Below the pieces are notes generated by a model that was not told the DNA's origin, did no database searches, and worked only from the letters and a program-made list of their open reading frames with translations. DNA of 64,000 nucleotides from NCBI GenBank assembly GCA_000244995.1, contig CM001438.1, positions 4,116,090 to 4,180,089 of the forward strand, in the 5' to 3' direction. This DNA is from Burkholderiales bacterium JOSHI_001. GTDB taxonomy: Bacteria; Pseudomonadota; Gammaproteobacteria; Burkholderiales; Burkholderiaceae_C. Below, piece by piece: positions 38,169 through 47,110 of this stretch (the stretch's first letter is position 1; every line of letters starts with the position of its first letter). The translations under genes were made by a program, and so were the position numbers.

Positions 38169-39689
38169 TCAGAAGAAGCCCAAGGCGTTCGGGCTGTAGC
38201 TCACCAGCAGGTTCTTGGTCTGCTGGTAGTGGTCCAGCATCTGCTTGTGGGTTTCACGGCCGATGCCGCTTTCCTTGTAGCCGCCAAACGCCGCGTGCGC
38301 GGGGTAGGCGTGGTAGCAGTTGGTCCACACCCGGCCGGCCTGGATGGCGCGGCCCATGCGGTAGGCACGGCTGCCGTCGCGGCTCCACACGCCGGCGCCC
38401 AGGCCGTAGGGGGTGTCGTTGGCGATCTGCAGCGCTTCGGCTTCGGTCTTGAAGGTGGTGACCGCCAGCACCGGCCCGAAGATTTCTTCGCGGAAGATGC
38501 GCATGTTGTTGTTGCCCTTGAACAGCGTCGGCTGGATGTAGTAGCCACCCGCCAGGTCGCCGCTCAGTTGTGCGCGGTTGCCGCCGCACAGCACCTGGGC
38601 GCCTTCCTGCTTGCCCAGGTCCAGGTAGGTCATGATCTTGTCCATCTGCATCTGGCTGGCCTGCGCACCCATCATGGTGTCGGTGTCCAGCGGGCTGCCT
38701 TGCTTGATGGCGGCCACGCGCTTCAAGGCACGTTCGATGAACTTGTCGTAGATGTTTTCCTGGATCAGCGCGCGGCTGGGGCAGGTGCAGACCTCACCCT
38801 GGTTGAAGGCGAACAGCACCAGGCCTTCGATGGCCTTGTCCAGGAAGGCGTCGTCCTGGGCCATCACGTCCTCGAAGAAGACGTTGGGGCTCTTGCCACC
38901 CAGTTCCAGCGTGGCCGGGATCAGGTTGCCGGCGGCGGCCTGGGCAATGACCTTGCCGGTGGCGGTGGATCCGGTGAAGGCGATCTTGTTGATGCGCTTG
39001 GAAGTCGCCAGCGGCATGCCGGCTTCGCGGCCGAAGCCGTTGACGATGTTCAGCACGCCCGGGGGCAGCAGGTCGGCGATCAGTTCGGCCAGCACCAGGA
39101 TGCTGACCGGGGTGCTTTCCGCGGGCTTGAGCACCACGCAGTTGCCTGCGCCGAGTGCCGGGGCCAGCTTCCAGGCGGCCATCAGGATGGGGAAGTTCCA
39201 GGGAATGATCTGGCCCACCACGCCGAGCGGTTCGTGGAAGTGGTAGGCAATGGTGTTGGCGTCGATTTCTGACAGCGCGCCTTCCTGCGCCCGCACACAG
39301 CCGGCGAAGTAGCGGAAGTGGTCGATGGTGAGCGGGATGTCGGCGTTCAGCGTTTCGCGGATGGGCTTGCCGTTGTCCACCGTCTCGGCGTAGGCCAGCT
39401 TTTCCAGGTTGGCTTCCAGGCGGTCGGCAATCTTCAGCAGCAGGTTGGCGCGTTCGGCCGGCGCGGTGGCGGCCCACTTGGGCGCGGCGGCGTGGGCGGC
39501 GTCCAGTGCCAGTTCAATGTCCTCGGACGAGGAACGGGCGGCCTGGGTGTAGGCCTTGCCGGTGATGGGGGTGATGACGTCGAAGTACTGGCCTTTGACC
39601 GGCGGCACGAACTTGCCGTTGATGAAGTTGTCGTACTGCTTGCGGTATTCGACCTTGGCGCCGGGGGTGTTGGGGTTGGCGTAGAGCAT
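38169..39689 (-). CDS. NAD-dependent aldehyde dehydrogenase (acetaldehyde/ExaC-AcoD type)
   Basis: The 506-residue enzyme oxidises short aldehydes, probably acetaldehyde, to the acid. The catalytic cysteine is C301 in '[12 protein letters not shown]'; the general-base glutamate lies in '[12 protein letters not shown]' (about 267), and the cofactor loop in '[10 protein letters not shown]'. The N-terminus '[20 protein letters not shown]' resembles the ExaC/AcoD/AldB group. The ATG at 39689 has AGGAG 7 nt upstream; longer in-frame versions add junk. It is followed by DUF779. A sigma-54-type promoter lies 84-100 bp upstream. In alcohol metabolism it would act after a PQQ-dependent alcohol dehydrogenase. 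Confidence 0.95.
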   Translation of the reverse strand: MLYANPNTPGAKVEYRKQYDNFINGKFVPPVKGQYFDVITPITGKAYTQAARSSSEDIELALDAAHAAAPKWAATAPAERANLLLKIADRLEANLEKLAYAETVDNGKPIRETLNADIPLTIDHFRYFAGCVRAQEGALSEIDANTIAYHFHEPLGVVGQIIPWNFPILMAAWKLAPALGAGNCVVLKPAESTPVSILVLAELIADLLPPGVLNIVNGFGREAGMPLATSKRINKIAFTGSTATGKVIAQAAAGNLIPATLELGGKSPNVFFEDVMAQDDAFLDKAIEGLVLFAFNQGEVCTCPSRALIQENIYDKFIERALKRVAAIKQGSPLDTDTMMGAQASQMQMDKIMTYLDLGKQEGAQVLCGGNRAQLSGDLAGGYYIQPTLFKGNNNMRIFREEIFGPVLAVTTFKTEAEALQIANDTPYGLGAGVWSRDGSRAYRMGRAIQAGRVWTNCYHAYPAHAAFGGYKESGIGRETHKQMLDHYQQTKNLLVSYSPNALGFF

Positions 39690-39772
39690 GTCTGTCTCCT
39701 GAAAAGCGGTTGGGTGAAAAAACGGCCCGTGCGAGCGGCCCGGAACAGGCAACGCATCGACAGGCCCTTCTC

Positions 39773-39789
39773 TGCACACCGCGTGCCAG
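39773..39789 (-). promoter_or_regulatory. Sigma-54 (-24/-12) promoter for the aldehyde dehydrogenase operon
   Basis: Reading the minus strand, CTGGCAC, then GCGGT, then GTGCA matches the RpoN consensus TGGCAC-N5-TTGCA with one mismatch in the -12 element and exact spacing. Transcription would start near 39762, leaving a leader of about 73 nt before the ATG. AcoD-type dehydrogenases are known to be driven by sigma-54 and AcoR-type activators, which fits. Confidence 0.7.
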
Positions 39790-40045
39790 CGGCTGGCGGA
39801 CTTGATCCAATGCAATAGAAACCGCAGGGACGGCGCCTCAGGCGCCCGGTCCGGCGCGCCGGCGGCGATCAGGGCCTTCACCCTGTCCGTGCTTCCCCTT
39901 TTGCACGGCCGTGCATATGCCACCGTGGCGCAATGCGGCGGTACAGCCACTGTCTTCGTCCGGTACACACCGGCCACCCTGGCCGCCACCGGGACAAGCC
40001 GGTCGGCCTAGCATGGTGCCTGGCGTGATCAACCAGGAAGCAACG
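39790..40045. promoter_or_regulatory. Intergenic control region with palindrome and direct repeats
   Basis: This is most of the only gap over 300 bp in the window (39690-40045). Upstream of the sigma-54 promoter it holds a perfect 14-bp palindrome, TGCACGGCCGTGCA (39902-39915, about 113 bp from the -24 element). Two direct CGGTACA repeats start 22 bp apart (39939 and 39961). The distance suits an enhancer-binding site for an AcoR-type activator. The rightward pterin dehydratase gene must also be driven from here; no clear sigma-70 boxes were seen. No gene was found in the gap. Confidence 0.45.
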
Positions 40046-40429
40046 ATGGCCACATGGCGCAAGAAGCCCGCGGGCGAGACCTTCAGCGACGAGGAGGTGG
40101 CCGCCCGGCTGGCCGACGAGTTGCCGGGCTGGACCCTGGAAGGCGGCTGGATCCGCAGGAAGTACAAAACCACCGGCTGGAAGGCCACGATGATGGTGGT
40201 GGCCACCGTCGGCCACATCGCCGAAGCGGCCTGGCACCACCCGGACCTGAACGTGTCCTACGCCTTCGTGACCGTGAAGCTGATGACGCACGACGCCAAG
40301 GGCATCACCGAAAAGGACTTCTCGCTGGCGAGGCAGCTGGACGCCGTGCTGCTGTGGCGGCCCGAGGCCGGTGGCGCGCTGGAGGGCACGCCGGACGACC
40401 CGCGCTTCAAGTACATCAAGTACGAGTAG
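40046..40429 (+). CDS. 4a-hydroxytetrahydrobiopterin dehydratase-like protein
   Basis: A 127-residue protein of the PCD/DCoH (PhhB) family, which dehydrates 4a-hydroxytetrahydropterin to recycle the cofactor of phenylalanine hydroxylase. The family motif is intact: E60-x3-H64-H65-P66 in 'EAAWHHPDLNVSYAFV', H82 and D91. An AGGAAG at 40035-40040 places the start at 40046. A C-terminal extension 'PDDPRFKYIKYE' follows the core. No phenylalanine hydroxylase gene is nearby. Some distant PCD-like proteins are tied to molybdenum-cofactor metabolism, which is worth noting because a molybdenum hydroxylase subunit is encoded 4 kb away. Confidence 0.88.
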   Translation: MATWRKKPAGETFSDEEVAARLADELPGWTLEGGWIRRKYKTTGWKATMMVVATVGHIAEAAWHHPDLNVSYAFVTVKLMTHDAKGITEKDFSLARQLDAVLLWRPEAGGALEGTPDDPRFKYIKYE

Positions 40430-40478
40430 CTGCGGCGCCCGTCCCCGGGCGCCCCGCGATCAGGCAACCTGGCAGGGC

Positions 40479-42932
40479 TCAGGCCACATCACTGCGGGTG
40501 CCACGGCGAAAGTCAGCCACCACGGCCAGGTGCCCGCGTGCGCGCTGCTCCGTGAGCTGCGAACCGGGCCGACCCAGGTGGAAGCCTTGCACCAGGTCAA
40601 CGCCCAGGCCGCGCAAGGCCTCGAGCGTGCCCTCGTCTTCGACGTGCTCGGCAATCACGGTCTTGTTCAGGTTGTGGGCAATCTCGATCATCGACGCCAC
40701 GAACAGCCGGTTGCTGGAATCAGACTGCAGGTTGCGGATGAAGTTGCCATCGATCTTGATCGCATCCACGTCAAGCAACTTCAGGTGGGCGAACGAGCTG
40801 AAGCCACTGCCGAAATCGTCCAGGTGCACGGCACAGCCCAGGCCTCGCAGCGTGTCGATCAGCTGGCGCGCCACCATCGGGTCGCTGATGGCCGAGGTTT
40901 CGGTCAGCTCGATGTGAAGTCGGCGCGGGTCCAGGTCGCAGCGCTGAAACAGGCTGCGCAGAAAGCCGGGGAAGCTGGCGTCCTCGAGGGAGCGCGCCGA
41001 CAGGTTGGCCGCGATGCACACGGCCGGGTCGGCCGCCGCCAGCCGGGCAACGCAGGCCTCGAAGACCCAGCGATCAATCTGCCGGATCATGCCGCTGCTT
41101 TCGGCGTGCGGGATGAACTCGGCCGGCGAGATCACCCGGCCCGGATCGTCTTCGTCCAGCATGCGCACCAGGGCTTCATGGTGCGCCACGCTCAGGTCCG
41201 CCGCCCGCAGCACGGGCTGGAAGTGCAGGACGAAGCGCTGCCCCTGCAAGGCGCGGTGGATGCGCGCATTCCAGTTCACCCGCGCCGATTCCAACTGCAG
41301 GCGCTGGGGGTCGCTCTGGAAGGCCGCCCAGTTGTTCTTGCCGCCTCGCTTGGCCTGGTACATCGCGGCGTCCGCACAGGCCACCAGGTCATCGCCGTTG
41401 CGCGCGTCAGCGGGCAGTGAAGCCACACCGACGCTGCAGCCGATGCGCAAGGTCCGCTCGGAGGTGGGAAACCGCAGTTCCGAGATGGCCTGCACCAGGC
41501 GGGCGGCGATCGCCGCCGCGCCAGGGGCTTCAATGCCCGGGCACAGCACCGCGAACTCGTCGCCGCCCAGGCGGGCCACGATTTCACCCTTGCGCATCTG
41601 TGCGGTCAGGGTGTGCGCCACGGTCACCAGGATGTCATCGCCGGTGCGGTGGCCCGCCACGTCGTTGGCGTGCTTGAAGTCATCGAGGTCCACGAACAAC
41701 AGCGACACAGATGCGCCGCTGCTGGCCGCGTTGTCGACCGCGGTGCGCAGCGCCTCATAGTAGCCCCGCCGATTGACCAGCGCGGTCAAGGGGTCGTGAA
41801 GCGCCTGGTGGGCACGCTGCTGGGTATGCCGGTCCAGGGTGACGTCGTCGTGGATCCAGATGCTGCCGCCGCCGTCATCAACCTGCGCCACCGCCTGCAC
41901 GCGCTGGACGATGATCCGACCGTCCAGGGTGTGCAGTTCGTGGGGGCCGGCGTCCTGCACCGTGGCGGCACGCGACATCAATTCAAGGTGCTGGGCATCG
42001 GCGGGCTCGATCTGGCGCACCAACACCGGCAGGATGTCCGCCAGGCGGTGGCCGCTGGCGATCTCAGGCACCGCCCAGAGGCGGGCGAAGGAGGCGTTCG
42101 CGTACACCACCTGGGCCTTCTCGTCGACGAACATGATGCCGCTTTGCATCGCGCCCAGCAGGGTGGTCAGGCGCGACTTTTCCTCGCGCGCCACGTTCAG
42201 GTGCCGCTTCTGTTGCGCCTCACTGGTTTCAAGCGCCGCCACGCGCTCTTTCAGCGCCGCGGCCATCGCGTTGAAGCTGGCGCCCAGGCGGCCTATCTCG
42301 TCGTTCGCGCGCACCGTCAGGTGGATGTTGAAGTCACCCTGGGCGACGCATTGGCTGGCCTGGGCCAACCGCGCCAGGTGGCGGGTGATGGCGTAGGCAA
42401 TGCCTGCCAGCACCAGCATCGACACCGCGAGCGCCGCGCTGCCGACCCAGACGGCGCGGTGCAGGAAGTCCGCACGGGCCTGCCGCAGCCGGGCGGTGGA
42501 CAGGCCCAGGTCCACCTGGCCCAGGGGCTGCCCCGCCACCTTCACCGGCACGCCCAGGTGCCAGGTCGCGTCGCTGCGATCCAGGTCGATTTCGCCGGCG
42601 TCGCGGGCCGGCAGGGGCCTGGACTCGTCCCAGCCTGAACTGGCCACGACCTTGCCGCGGTGATCCCGAAGCACGAGGTAGTTGATCGCCTTGTCGCTGC
42701 GCACCAGATCGAGGGTTTGCTGCAAGGTGGCGTAGTCACGCTGCGCCAGCGGCGCCGCGATCGCCTGATCGAGCAATGCGGCCACCTGCTGCGTTTCGAA
42801 GGTGGCCTGGGTGGCCAGCGTGCGTTGCAGCAGCTCGGTGCTGTGGAACACCAGCAGTGCGGCCGCCGCCAATTGCACCAGCACGCAAGCGACGATCAGC
42901 TTGCTTCGCAGCGACCAGTCGGACCACGGCAT
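40479..42932 (-). CDS. Membrane GGDEF-EAL c-di-GMP protein with HAMP and PAS
   Basis: The 817-residue protein has a membrane helix near residues 10-30, a periplasmic region of about 130 residues, a second helix near 165-190, a HAMP segment ('LAQASQCVAQGDFNIHLTV'), a PAS-like region, then GGDEF (456-460 in 'ARLGGDEFAVL') and EAL (586-588 in 'HHEALVRM'). Both catalytic motifs are intact, so it may make and break c-di-GMP. It begins 7 bp after a PhnD-like binding-protein gene, suggesting that the binding protein delivers the signal to its periplasmic part. Confidence 0.93.
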   Translation of the reverse strand: MPWSDWSLRSKLIVACVLVQLAAAALLVFHSTELLQRTLATQATFETQQVAALLDQAIAAPLAQRDYATLQQTLDLVRSDKAINYLVLRDHRGKVVASSGWDESRPLPARDAGEIDLDRSDATWHLGVPVKVAGQPLGQVDLGLSTARLRQARADFLHRAVWVGSAALAVSMLVLAGIAYAITRHLARLAQASQCVAQGDFNIHLTVRANDEIGRLGASFNAMAAALKERVAALETSEAQQKRHLNVAREEKSRLTTLLGAMQSGIMFVDEKAQVVYANASFARLWAVPEIASGHRLADILPVLVRQIEPADAQHLELMSRAATVQDAGPHELHTLDGRIIVQRVQAVAQVDDGGGSIWIHDDVTLDRHTQQRAHQALHDPLTALVNRRGYYEALRTAVDNAASSGASVSLLFVDLDDFKHANDVAGHRTGDDILVTVAHTLTAQMRKGEIVARLGGDEFAVLCPGIEAPGAAAIAARLVQAISELRFPTSERTLRIGCSVGVASLPADARNGDDLVACADAAMYQAKRGGKNNWAAFQSDPQRLQLESARVNWNARIHRALQGQRFVLHFQPVLRAADLSVAHHEALVRMLDEDDPGRVISPAEFIPHAESSGMIRQIDRWVFEACVARLAAADPAVCIAANLSARSLEDASFPGFLRSLFQRCDLDPRRLHIELTETSAISDPMVARQLIDTLRGLGCAVHLDDFGSGFSSFAHLKLLDVDAIKIDGNFIRNLQSDSSNRLFVASMIEIAHNLNKTVIAEHVEDEGTLEALRGLGVDLVQGFHLGRPGSQLTEQRARGHLAVVADFRRGTRSDVA

Positions 42933-42939
42933 GGGGAAC

Positions 42940-43794
42940 TCAACCCGGCGCGGCCATGACCTTGCGGGTTGCTTCGACGTAGGGGTCCATCGACTCCATC
43001 AGCCCAGCGGCCGGCTCGCGCATGCCGGCGAAGCCGGAACTGGCAAAGAAGGCCTTGCCCTCTTCCGAGCCTGCCGCGAAGCCCTGCAGGTGCGCCTTGA
43101 TGGCGCGCGCCTCGGCGGCAGACAGCTTGGGGCTGGCCATCACGACGAAGCTCGCCACCTCGGCAAAGGTGGTCAGCACCTGCAACTGCGCCTTGATGGC
43201 GTCGGGAATTGCGCGGTATTCACCGCCGCTGAGCATCGCCGCCAGGGCGTCGCCCCGGACGACGACGTTGCCCACGTTGTCGTCGGTGGGCGCATTGACG
43301 GTCTTGAAGTCCTTGTCGCGCTGCAGGCCGTTCTCGGCCAGCCACTGCATGCCGCGCATGGTGACCAGGGATTGCGGGTTGGACAGCGCCAGGGTCTGGC
43401 CGCGCAGTTCGGCCACGGTCTTGATCGGCTTGGCGCTGGCGCACACCACCATGCCCTTGATGTTGGGGGCGTAGGACAGCAGCGGGACATAGCCCCGCTC
43501 CAGCTGCGCCAGCCGGGCCAGGTTGGCGGCCGTCACGACCAGGTCGTAGTCCAGCGCCAGCGTGCGCTGGTGGAATGCGGTCCAGTTGGGGGCCGTTGAA
43601 ACCTGGACCGCCCTGTTCATCTCGCGCGCCAGGTATTCGCGCAGGGGCTGGTACTGGGCCAGCAACAGGCGCGCGCTGATGTTGGGCAGCACGCCGATCT
43701 CCAGCGTGGCGGCGTTCTGGGACCACGCCAGCGAGGGCAAGGCACCACCTGCCAGCATCGCCGTGACGAGCGAACGCCTGCGGATCTCGGACAT
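42940..43794 (-). CDS. PhnD-like periplasmic substrate-binding protein
   Basis: A 284-residue phosphate/phosphonate-type ABC binding protein fold: 'LEIGVLPNISARLLLAQYQP' at the start of the mature part, 'DYDLVVTAANLARL' and 'LRGQTLALSNPQSLVTM' are family features. The N-terminus 'SEIRRRSLVTAMLAGGA' is a signal peptide, possibly Tat-like. The start at 43794 has AAGGA 7 nt upstream. There is no ABC permease or ATPase gene next to it. The only partner is the GGDEF-EAL gene 7 bp downstream. It is therefore more likely a sensor component than a transporter component. The ligand is unknown. Confidence 0.85.
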   Translation of the reverse strand: MSEIRRRSLVTAMLAGGALPSLAWSQNAATLEIGVLPNISARLLLAQYQPLREYLAREMNRAVQVSTAPNWTAFHQRTLALDYDLVVTAANLARLAQLERGYVPLLSYAPNIKGMVVCASAKPIKTVAELRGQTLALSNPQSLVTMRGMQWLAENGLQRDKDFKTVNAPTDDNVGNVVVRGDALAAMLSGGEYRAIPDAIKAQLQVLTTFAEVASFVVMASPKLSAAEARAIKAHLQGFAAGSEEGKAFFASSGFAGMREPAAGLMESMDPYVEATRKVMAAPG

Positions 43795-44005
43795 GGTTGA
43801 ATCCTTCTGCTGGTTGCTTGAACGGGGATTGTCTGCGCAGCAGCCCGCGGGCGAGCCGCGTGAAATCGTCACGTTTGCATCGCATGTCACGCGTTGCAGG
43901 ATCCCGGCAGCCCAGCGCCTGACCCCGGGCCAGGCGGCGCGCCCCGTGGCTATCGGCCCGCAACGGCTGGACTTGAATGCCGCGGACCGAGCTTCGCGCC
44001 CGCGC

Positions 44006-44833
44006 TCAGTCGTCGCCGCCCTTGCCCACCAGCGCCAGCTTGCCGCCGGCCACGGCTTCCAGCAGGGCCTCGTCCAGCACCCGCATGCGGGCCTGGCCGG
44101 CTTCGACGATGCCCATGTGGTGCATCTGGCGCAGCGTGCCGTTGATGCGCTGCCGGCTGGCGCCCAGCATCTCGGCCAGGTCGCCCTGGCTCACCGCCAG
44201 GTCGATGCACACGCCCTGGCCGGTGCGGCGGCCGAAGTGCCGTGCCAGGCGCTGCACCTGGCGCGCCACGCGCTGGTGCAGTGGTTGGGTGTGGAATTCC
44301 TCCAGGCGGCGGAACATGCGGCGCAAGCGCACGCAGTTCAGCTGCATGCAGGCGTCGCGCAGTTCGGCGCTTTGCGAAAGCAGCCAGCGCAGGTCGGCGC
44401 GGGGCACGGTGAGCACGGTGCTGGCGCAGTGCGCGGTGATGTCCAGGTCCTGCGGCTTGCCGTCCACCAGGGCGATGTCGCCGTACCAGAGTCCCGGCGC
44501 CACCAGGTCCAGCATGAAGCTGCGGCCGTCGGCCAGGGGGGAGGCCAGCGCCAAGGCGCCGCTGGCCACGCCGAACCAGTCGCCCGCAATGTCGCCGCGC
44601 CGCGACAGCACCGCGCCCGCCGGCAGGCGCCGCACGTAGGCGCGCACCAGGATGGACTGGCGCAGCGCCGGCGGCAGCGCCATGAACCATTCGCCCGCCT
44701 GCACACCGGCCAGTTCGTCAGGCCGCAGGTGCGGGTGGCTCACCGGGCCGAAGCCCGGCGCGGGCAGCGGCCGCAGGGTTCCGGCCCGGGGCAGCGGGTT
44801 CGGTGCAAAGGGGCGCGAAAGGACGGCGGACAT
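44006..44833 (-). CDS. Crp/Fnr-family transcription regulator
   Basis: A 275-residue regulator. Residues about 60-180 form a cyclic-nucleotide-binding-type barrel ('LSRRGDIAGDWFGVASGAL'), and 190-260 a winged helix with 'SQGDLAEMLGASRQRING' as the recognition helix region. It lacks the Fnr iron-sulfur cysteine arrangement. The first 40 residues are Pro-rich and unusual. GAGGAAGG lies upstream of the ATG at 44833; an upstream ATG at 44890 is less likely. It is 56 bp behind the FadB-like gene and may be expressed with it. The effector molecule is unknown. Confidence 0.88.
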   Translation of the reverse strand: MSAVLSRPFAPNPLPRAGTLRPLPAPGFGPVSHPHLRPDELAGVQAGEWFMALPPALRQSILVRAYVRRLPAGAVLSRRGDIAGDWFGVASGALALASPLADGRSFMLDLVAPGLWYGDIALVDGKPQDLDITAHCASTVLTVPRADLRWLLSQSAELRDACMQLNCVRLRRMFRRLEEFHTQPLHQRVARQVQRLARHFGRRTGQGVCIDLAVSQGDLAEMLGASRQRINGTLRQMHHMGIVEAGQARMRVLDEALLEAVAGGKLALVGKGGDD

Positions 44834-44889
44834 GGCGGGGGTTCCTTCCTCGAAACAGCGTCCCGCAGTGGCGGGGCGCGATGGATGCA

Positions 44890-46980
44890 TCAGTTGAAGG
44901 TCTTGCCTTCTTCGGCCAGCTTCACCAGCAGCGGCGCGGGCTGCCAGGAAGCGTCCGCGCCGGGTTCGGCGGCAAAGCGGCGCAGCGTGCGGACCACGTT
45001 GGGCAGGCCCACGGTGTCCGCGTACAGCATGGGGCCGCCACGGGTGAGTGGGAAGCCGTACCCGTTCAGGTACACCAGGTCAATGTCGGAAGCGCGCGCC
45101 GCAATGCGTTCTTCCAGGATGCGCGCGCCTTCGTTCACCAGCGCGTAGATGCAGCGCTCCACGACCTCGGCGTCGCTCACCTTTCGCGCAGTGAGCCCCA
45201 AGGCGGTACGGTGCGCAACGATCAGTGCTTCGGTCACCGGGTCGGGAATCGGGTCGCGCTGGCCGGCTTCGTAGCGGTACCAGCCGGCGCCCGTCTTCTG
45301 GCCGAAGCGACCGGCTTCGCACAGCCTGTCGGCCACGATGGGCTTCATCTCCACGCCAGCTTCGGCGGCCTTGCGCTTGCGCGTGGCCCAGCCGATGTCC
45401 AGGCCCGCCAGGTCGCCCATGCGGAAGGGCCCCATGGCGAGGCCGAATTTCTGCAGCGCGCCGTCCACCTGCTGCGGCAGCGCGCCGGCATTGATCAGGC
45501 CCTGAGCCGCCGCGCCATAACGCGCCAGCATGCGGTTGCCGATGAAGCCGTCGCACACACCCGAGACCACCGCCACCTTCTTGATCTTCTTGGCCAGCGC
45601 CATGGCCGTGGCCAGCACGTCGGGCGCGGTCTTGGCGCCGCGCACCACTTCCAGCAGGCGCATCACGTTGGCCGGGCTGAAGAAGTGCAGGCCCAGCACG
45701 TCGGCCGGGCGCTTCGTGAAACCGGCGATGGCGTCGATGTTCAGGTAGCTGGTGTTGGACGCCAGGATGGCGCCGGGCTTGCACACGCGGTCCAGGGTTT
45801 CGAAGACCTGCTGCTTCACGTCCATGTTCTCGAACACGGCTTCGATCACCAGATCGACATCGGCAAACGCGTCGTAGCTCAGCGTGGGGGTGACCAGGCC
45901 CATGCGTTGCTCCACCTGCTCGGGCTTCAACTTGCCCTTCTTCATGGAGTTTTCGTAATTGCGGCGGATGGTGCCCAGGCCCTTGTCCAGCGCTTCCTGC
46001 TTCATTTCCAGCAGCACCACCGGGATGCCCGCATTCAGGAAGTTCATCGTGATGCCACCGCCCATGGTGCCCGCGCCGATGACGCCCACCTTGGCGATGG
46101 AGCGCAGCGGCGCATCGGCCGGCAGGTCGGCGATCTTGGATGCGGCGCGTTCGGCACCAAACACATGGCGCAGCGCGCGCGATTCGGGCGTGCCCATCAG
46201 CGCGAGGAACATCTCGCGCTCCAGGCGCAGGGCTTCGTCGAAGGGCTTGCTCAGCGACAGCGCCACCGCGTCCACGCACTTGCCCGGTGCCGGCAGGCCC
46301 TTGGCCATGGCGCCCACGGTGTTGCGGGCGAACTGCAGGAAGGCCTCGGCGTTGGGCGCGGCCACCTTCAGGTCGCGGGTGCGACGCAGCGGGGTCTTGT
46401 CCTTGACCACGCCTTCGGCGAAGGCGACGGCGGCGTCCACCACGCCGGCATCGACCACGGCGTCGGCCACTGGCGTGCCCTTGAACGTGGCGCCTGCGGC
46501 CGGGCTGCCGGACACGATCATGTTCAGCGCGCGTTCCAGCCCCAGCAGGCGCGGCAGGCGCTGGGTGCCGCCGGCGCCGGGCAGCAGGCCCAGCTTCACC
46601 TCGGGCAGGCCCAGTTGCGCATCGGCTTGCACCACGCGGAAGTGGCAGCCCATGGCCAGCTCGAAACCGCCGCCCAGGCATTGGCCGGCCACTGCGGCCA
46701 CCACCGGCTTGGGCGAGGTTTCCAGCAGGTCGATGAGCACCGGCAGGCGCGGTTCACGCGCGGCGTTGGGGGTGCCGAATTCGGTGACGTCGGCGCCACC
46801 CGAAAAGGCGCGGGCGCTGCCGGCCAGCACCACGGCCGACACGCCGGGGTCGGCCAGGGCGCGGTCCATCGCCCCGGCCACGCCATGGCGCAACGCAAAA
46901 CCCAAGCCGTTGATCGGCGGCTTGTCCATGGTGATGACGGCCACGCCGCCGCGCTGTTCGTACTTGACTGCTTCGCTCAC
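44890..46980 (-). CDS. Bifunctional enoyl-CoA hydratase / 3-hydroxyacyl-CoA dehydrogenase
   Basis: The 696-residue protein carries both middle steps of fatty-acid beta-oxidation. The crotonase domain (1-180) has '[13 protein letters not shown]', '[13 protein letters not shown]' and '[20 protein letters not shown]'. The dehydrogenase domain has the NAD-binding '[13 protein letters not shown]' and '[18 protein letters not shown]' with the catalytic His, followed by two C-terminal helical domains. It resembles FadB/FadJ-type proteins. No thiolase or acyl-CoA dehydrogenase gene is adjacent. The Crp/Fnr gene follows. Confidence 0.94.
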   Translation of the reverse strand: MSEAVKYEQRGGVAVITMDKPPINGLGFALRHGVAGAMDRALADPGVSAVVLAGSARAFSGGADVTEFGTPNAAREPRLPVLIDLLETSPKPVVAAVAGQCLGGGFELAMGCHFRVVQADAQLGLPEVKLGLLPGAGGTQRLPRLLGLERALNMIVSGSPAAGATFKGTPVADAVVDAGVVDAAVAFAEGVVKDKTPLRRTRDLKVAAPNAEAFLQFARNTVGAMAKGLPAPGKCVDAVALSLSKPFDEALRLEREMFLALMGTPESRALRHVFGAERAASKIADLPADAPLRSIAKVGVIGAGTMGGGITMNFLNAGIPVVLLEMKQEALDKGLGTIRRNYENSMKKGKLKPEQVEQRMGLVTPTLSYDAFADVDLVIEAVFENMDVKQQVFETLDRVCKPGAILASNTSYLNIDAIAGFTKRPADVLGLHFFSPANVMRLLEVVRGAKTAPDVLATAMALAKKIKKVAVVSGVCDGFIGNRMLARYGAAAQGLINAGALPQQVDGALQKFGLAMGPFRMGDLAGLDIGWATRKRKAAEAGVEMKPIVADRLCEAGRFGQKTGAGWYRYEAGQRDPIPDPVTEALIVAHRTALGLTARKVSDAEVVERCIYALVNEGARILEERIAARASDIDLVYLNGYGFPLTRGGPMLYADTVGLPNVVRTLRRFAAEPGADASWQPAPLLVKLAEEGKTFN

Positions 46981-47110
46981 GGTTCACCCCGACAGGTTGG
47001 TGCGGGGAAAAACATACCAGAGTTTCTGAACCACCGGAATGGGGCTTACCTGCCCCCATGCCGCGGTCGGCCCGGGAAAGCCTCATACCGAAATCTCGAA
47101 AACGACCTGT

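Noticed and set aside
39719-39745. Possible leader terminator with a T6 run (minus strand) between the sigma-54 promoter and the dehydrogenase start.
   Set aside because: Only a 4-bp GGCC stem can form before the T-run; too weak to call an attenuator.
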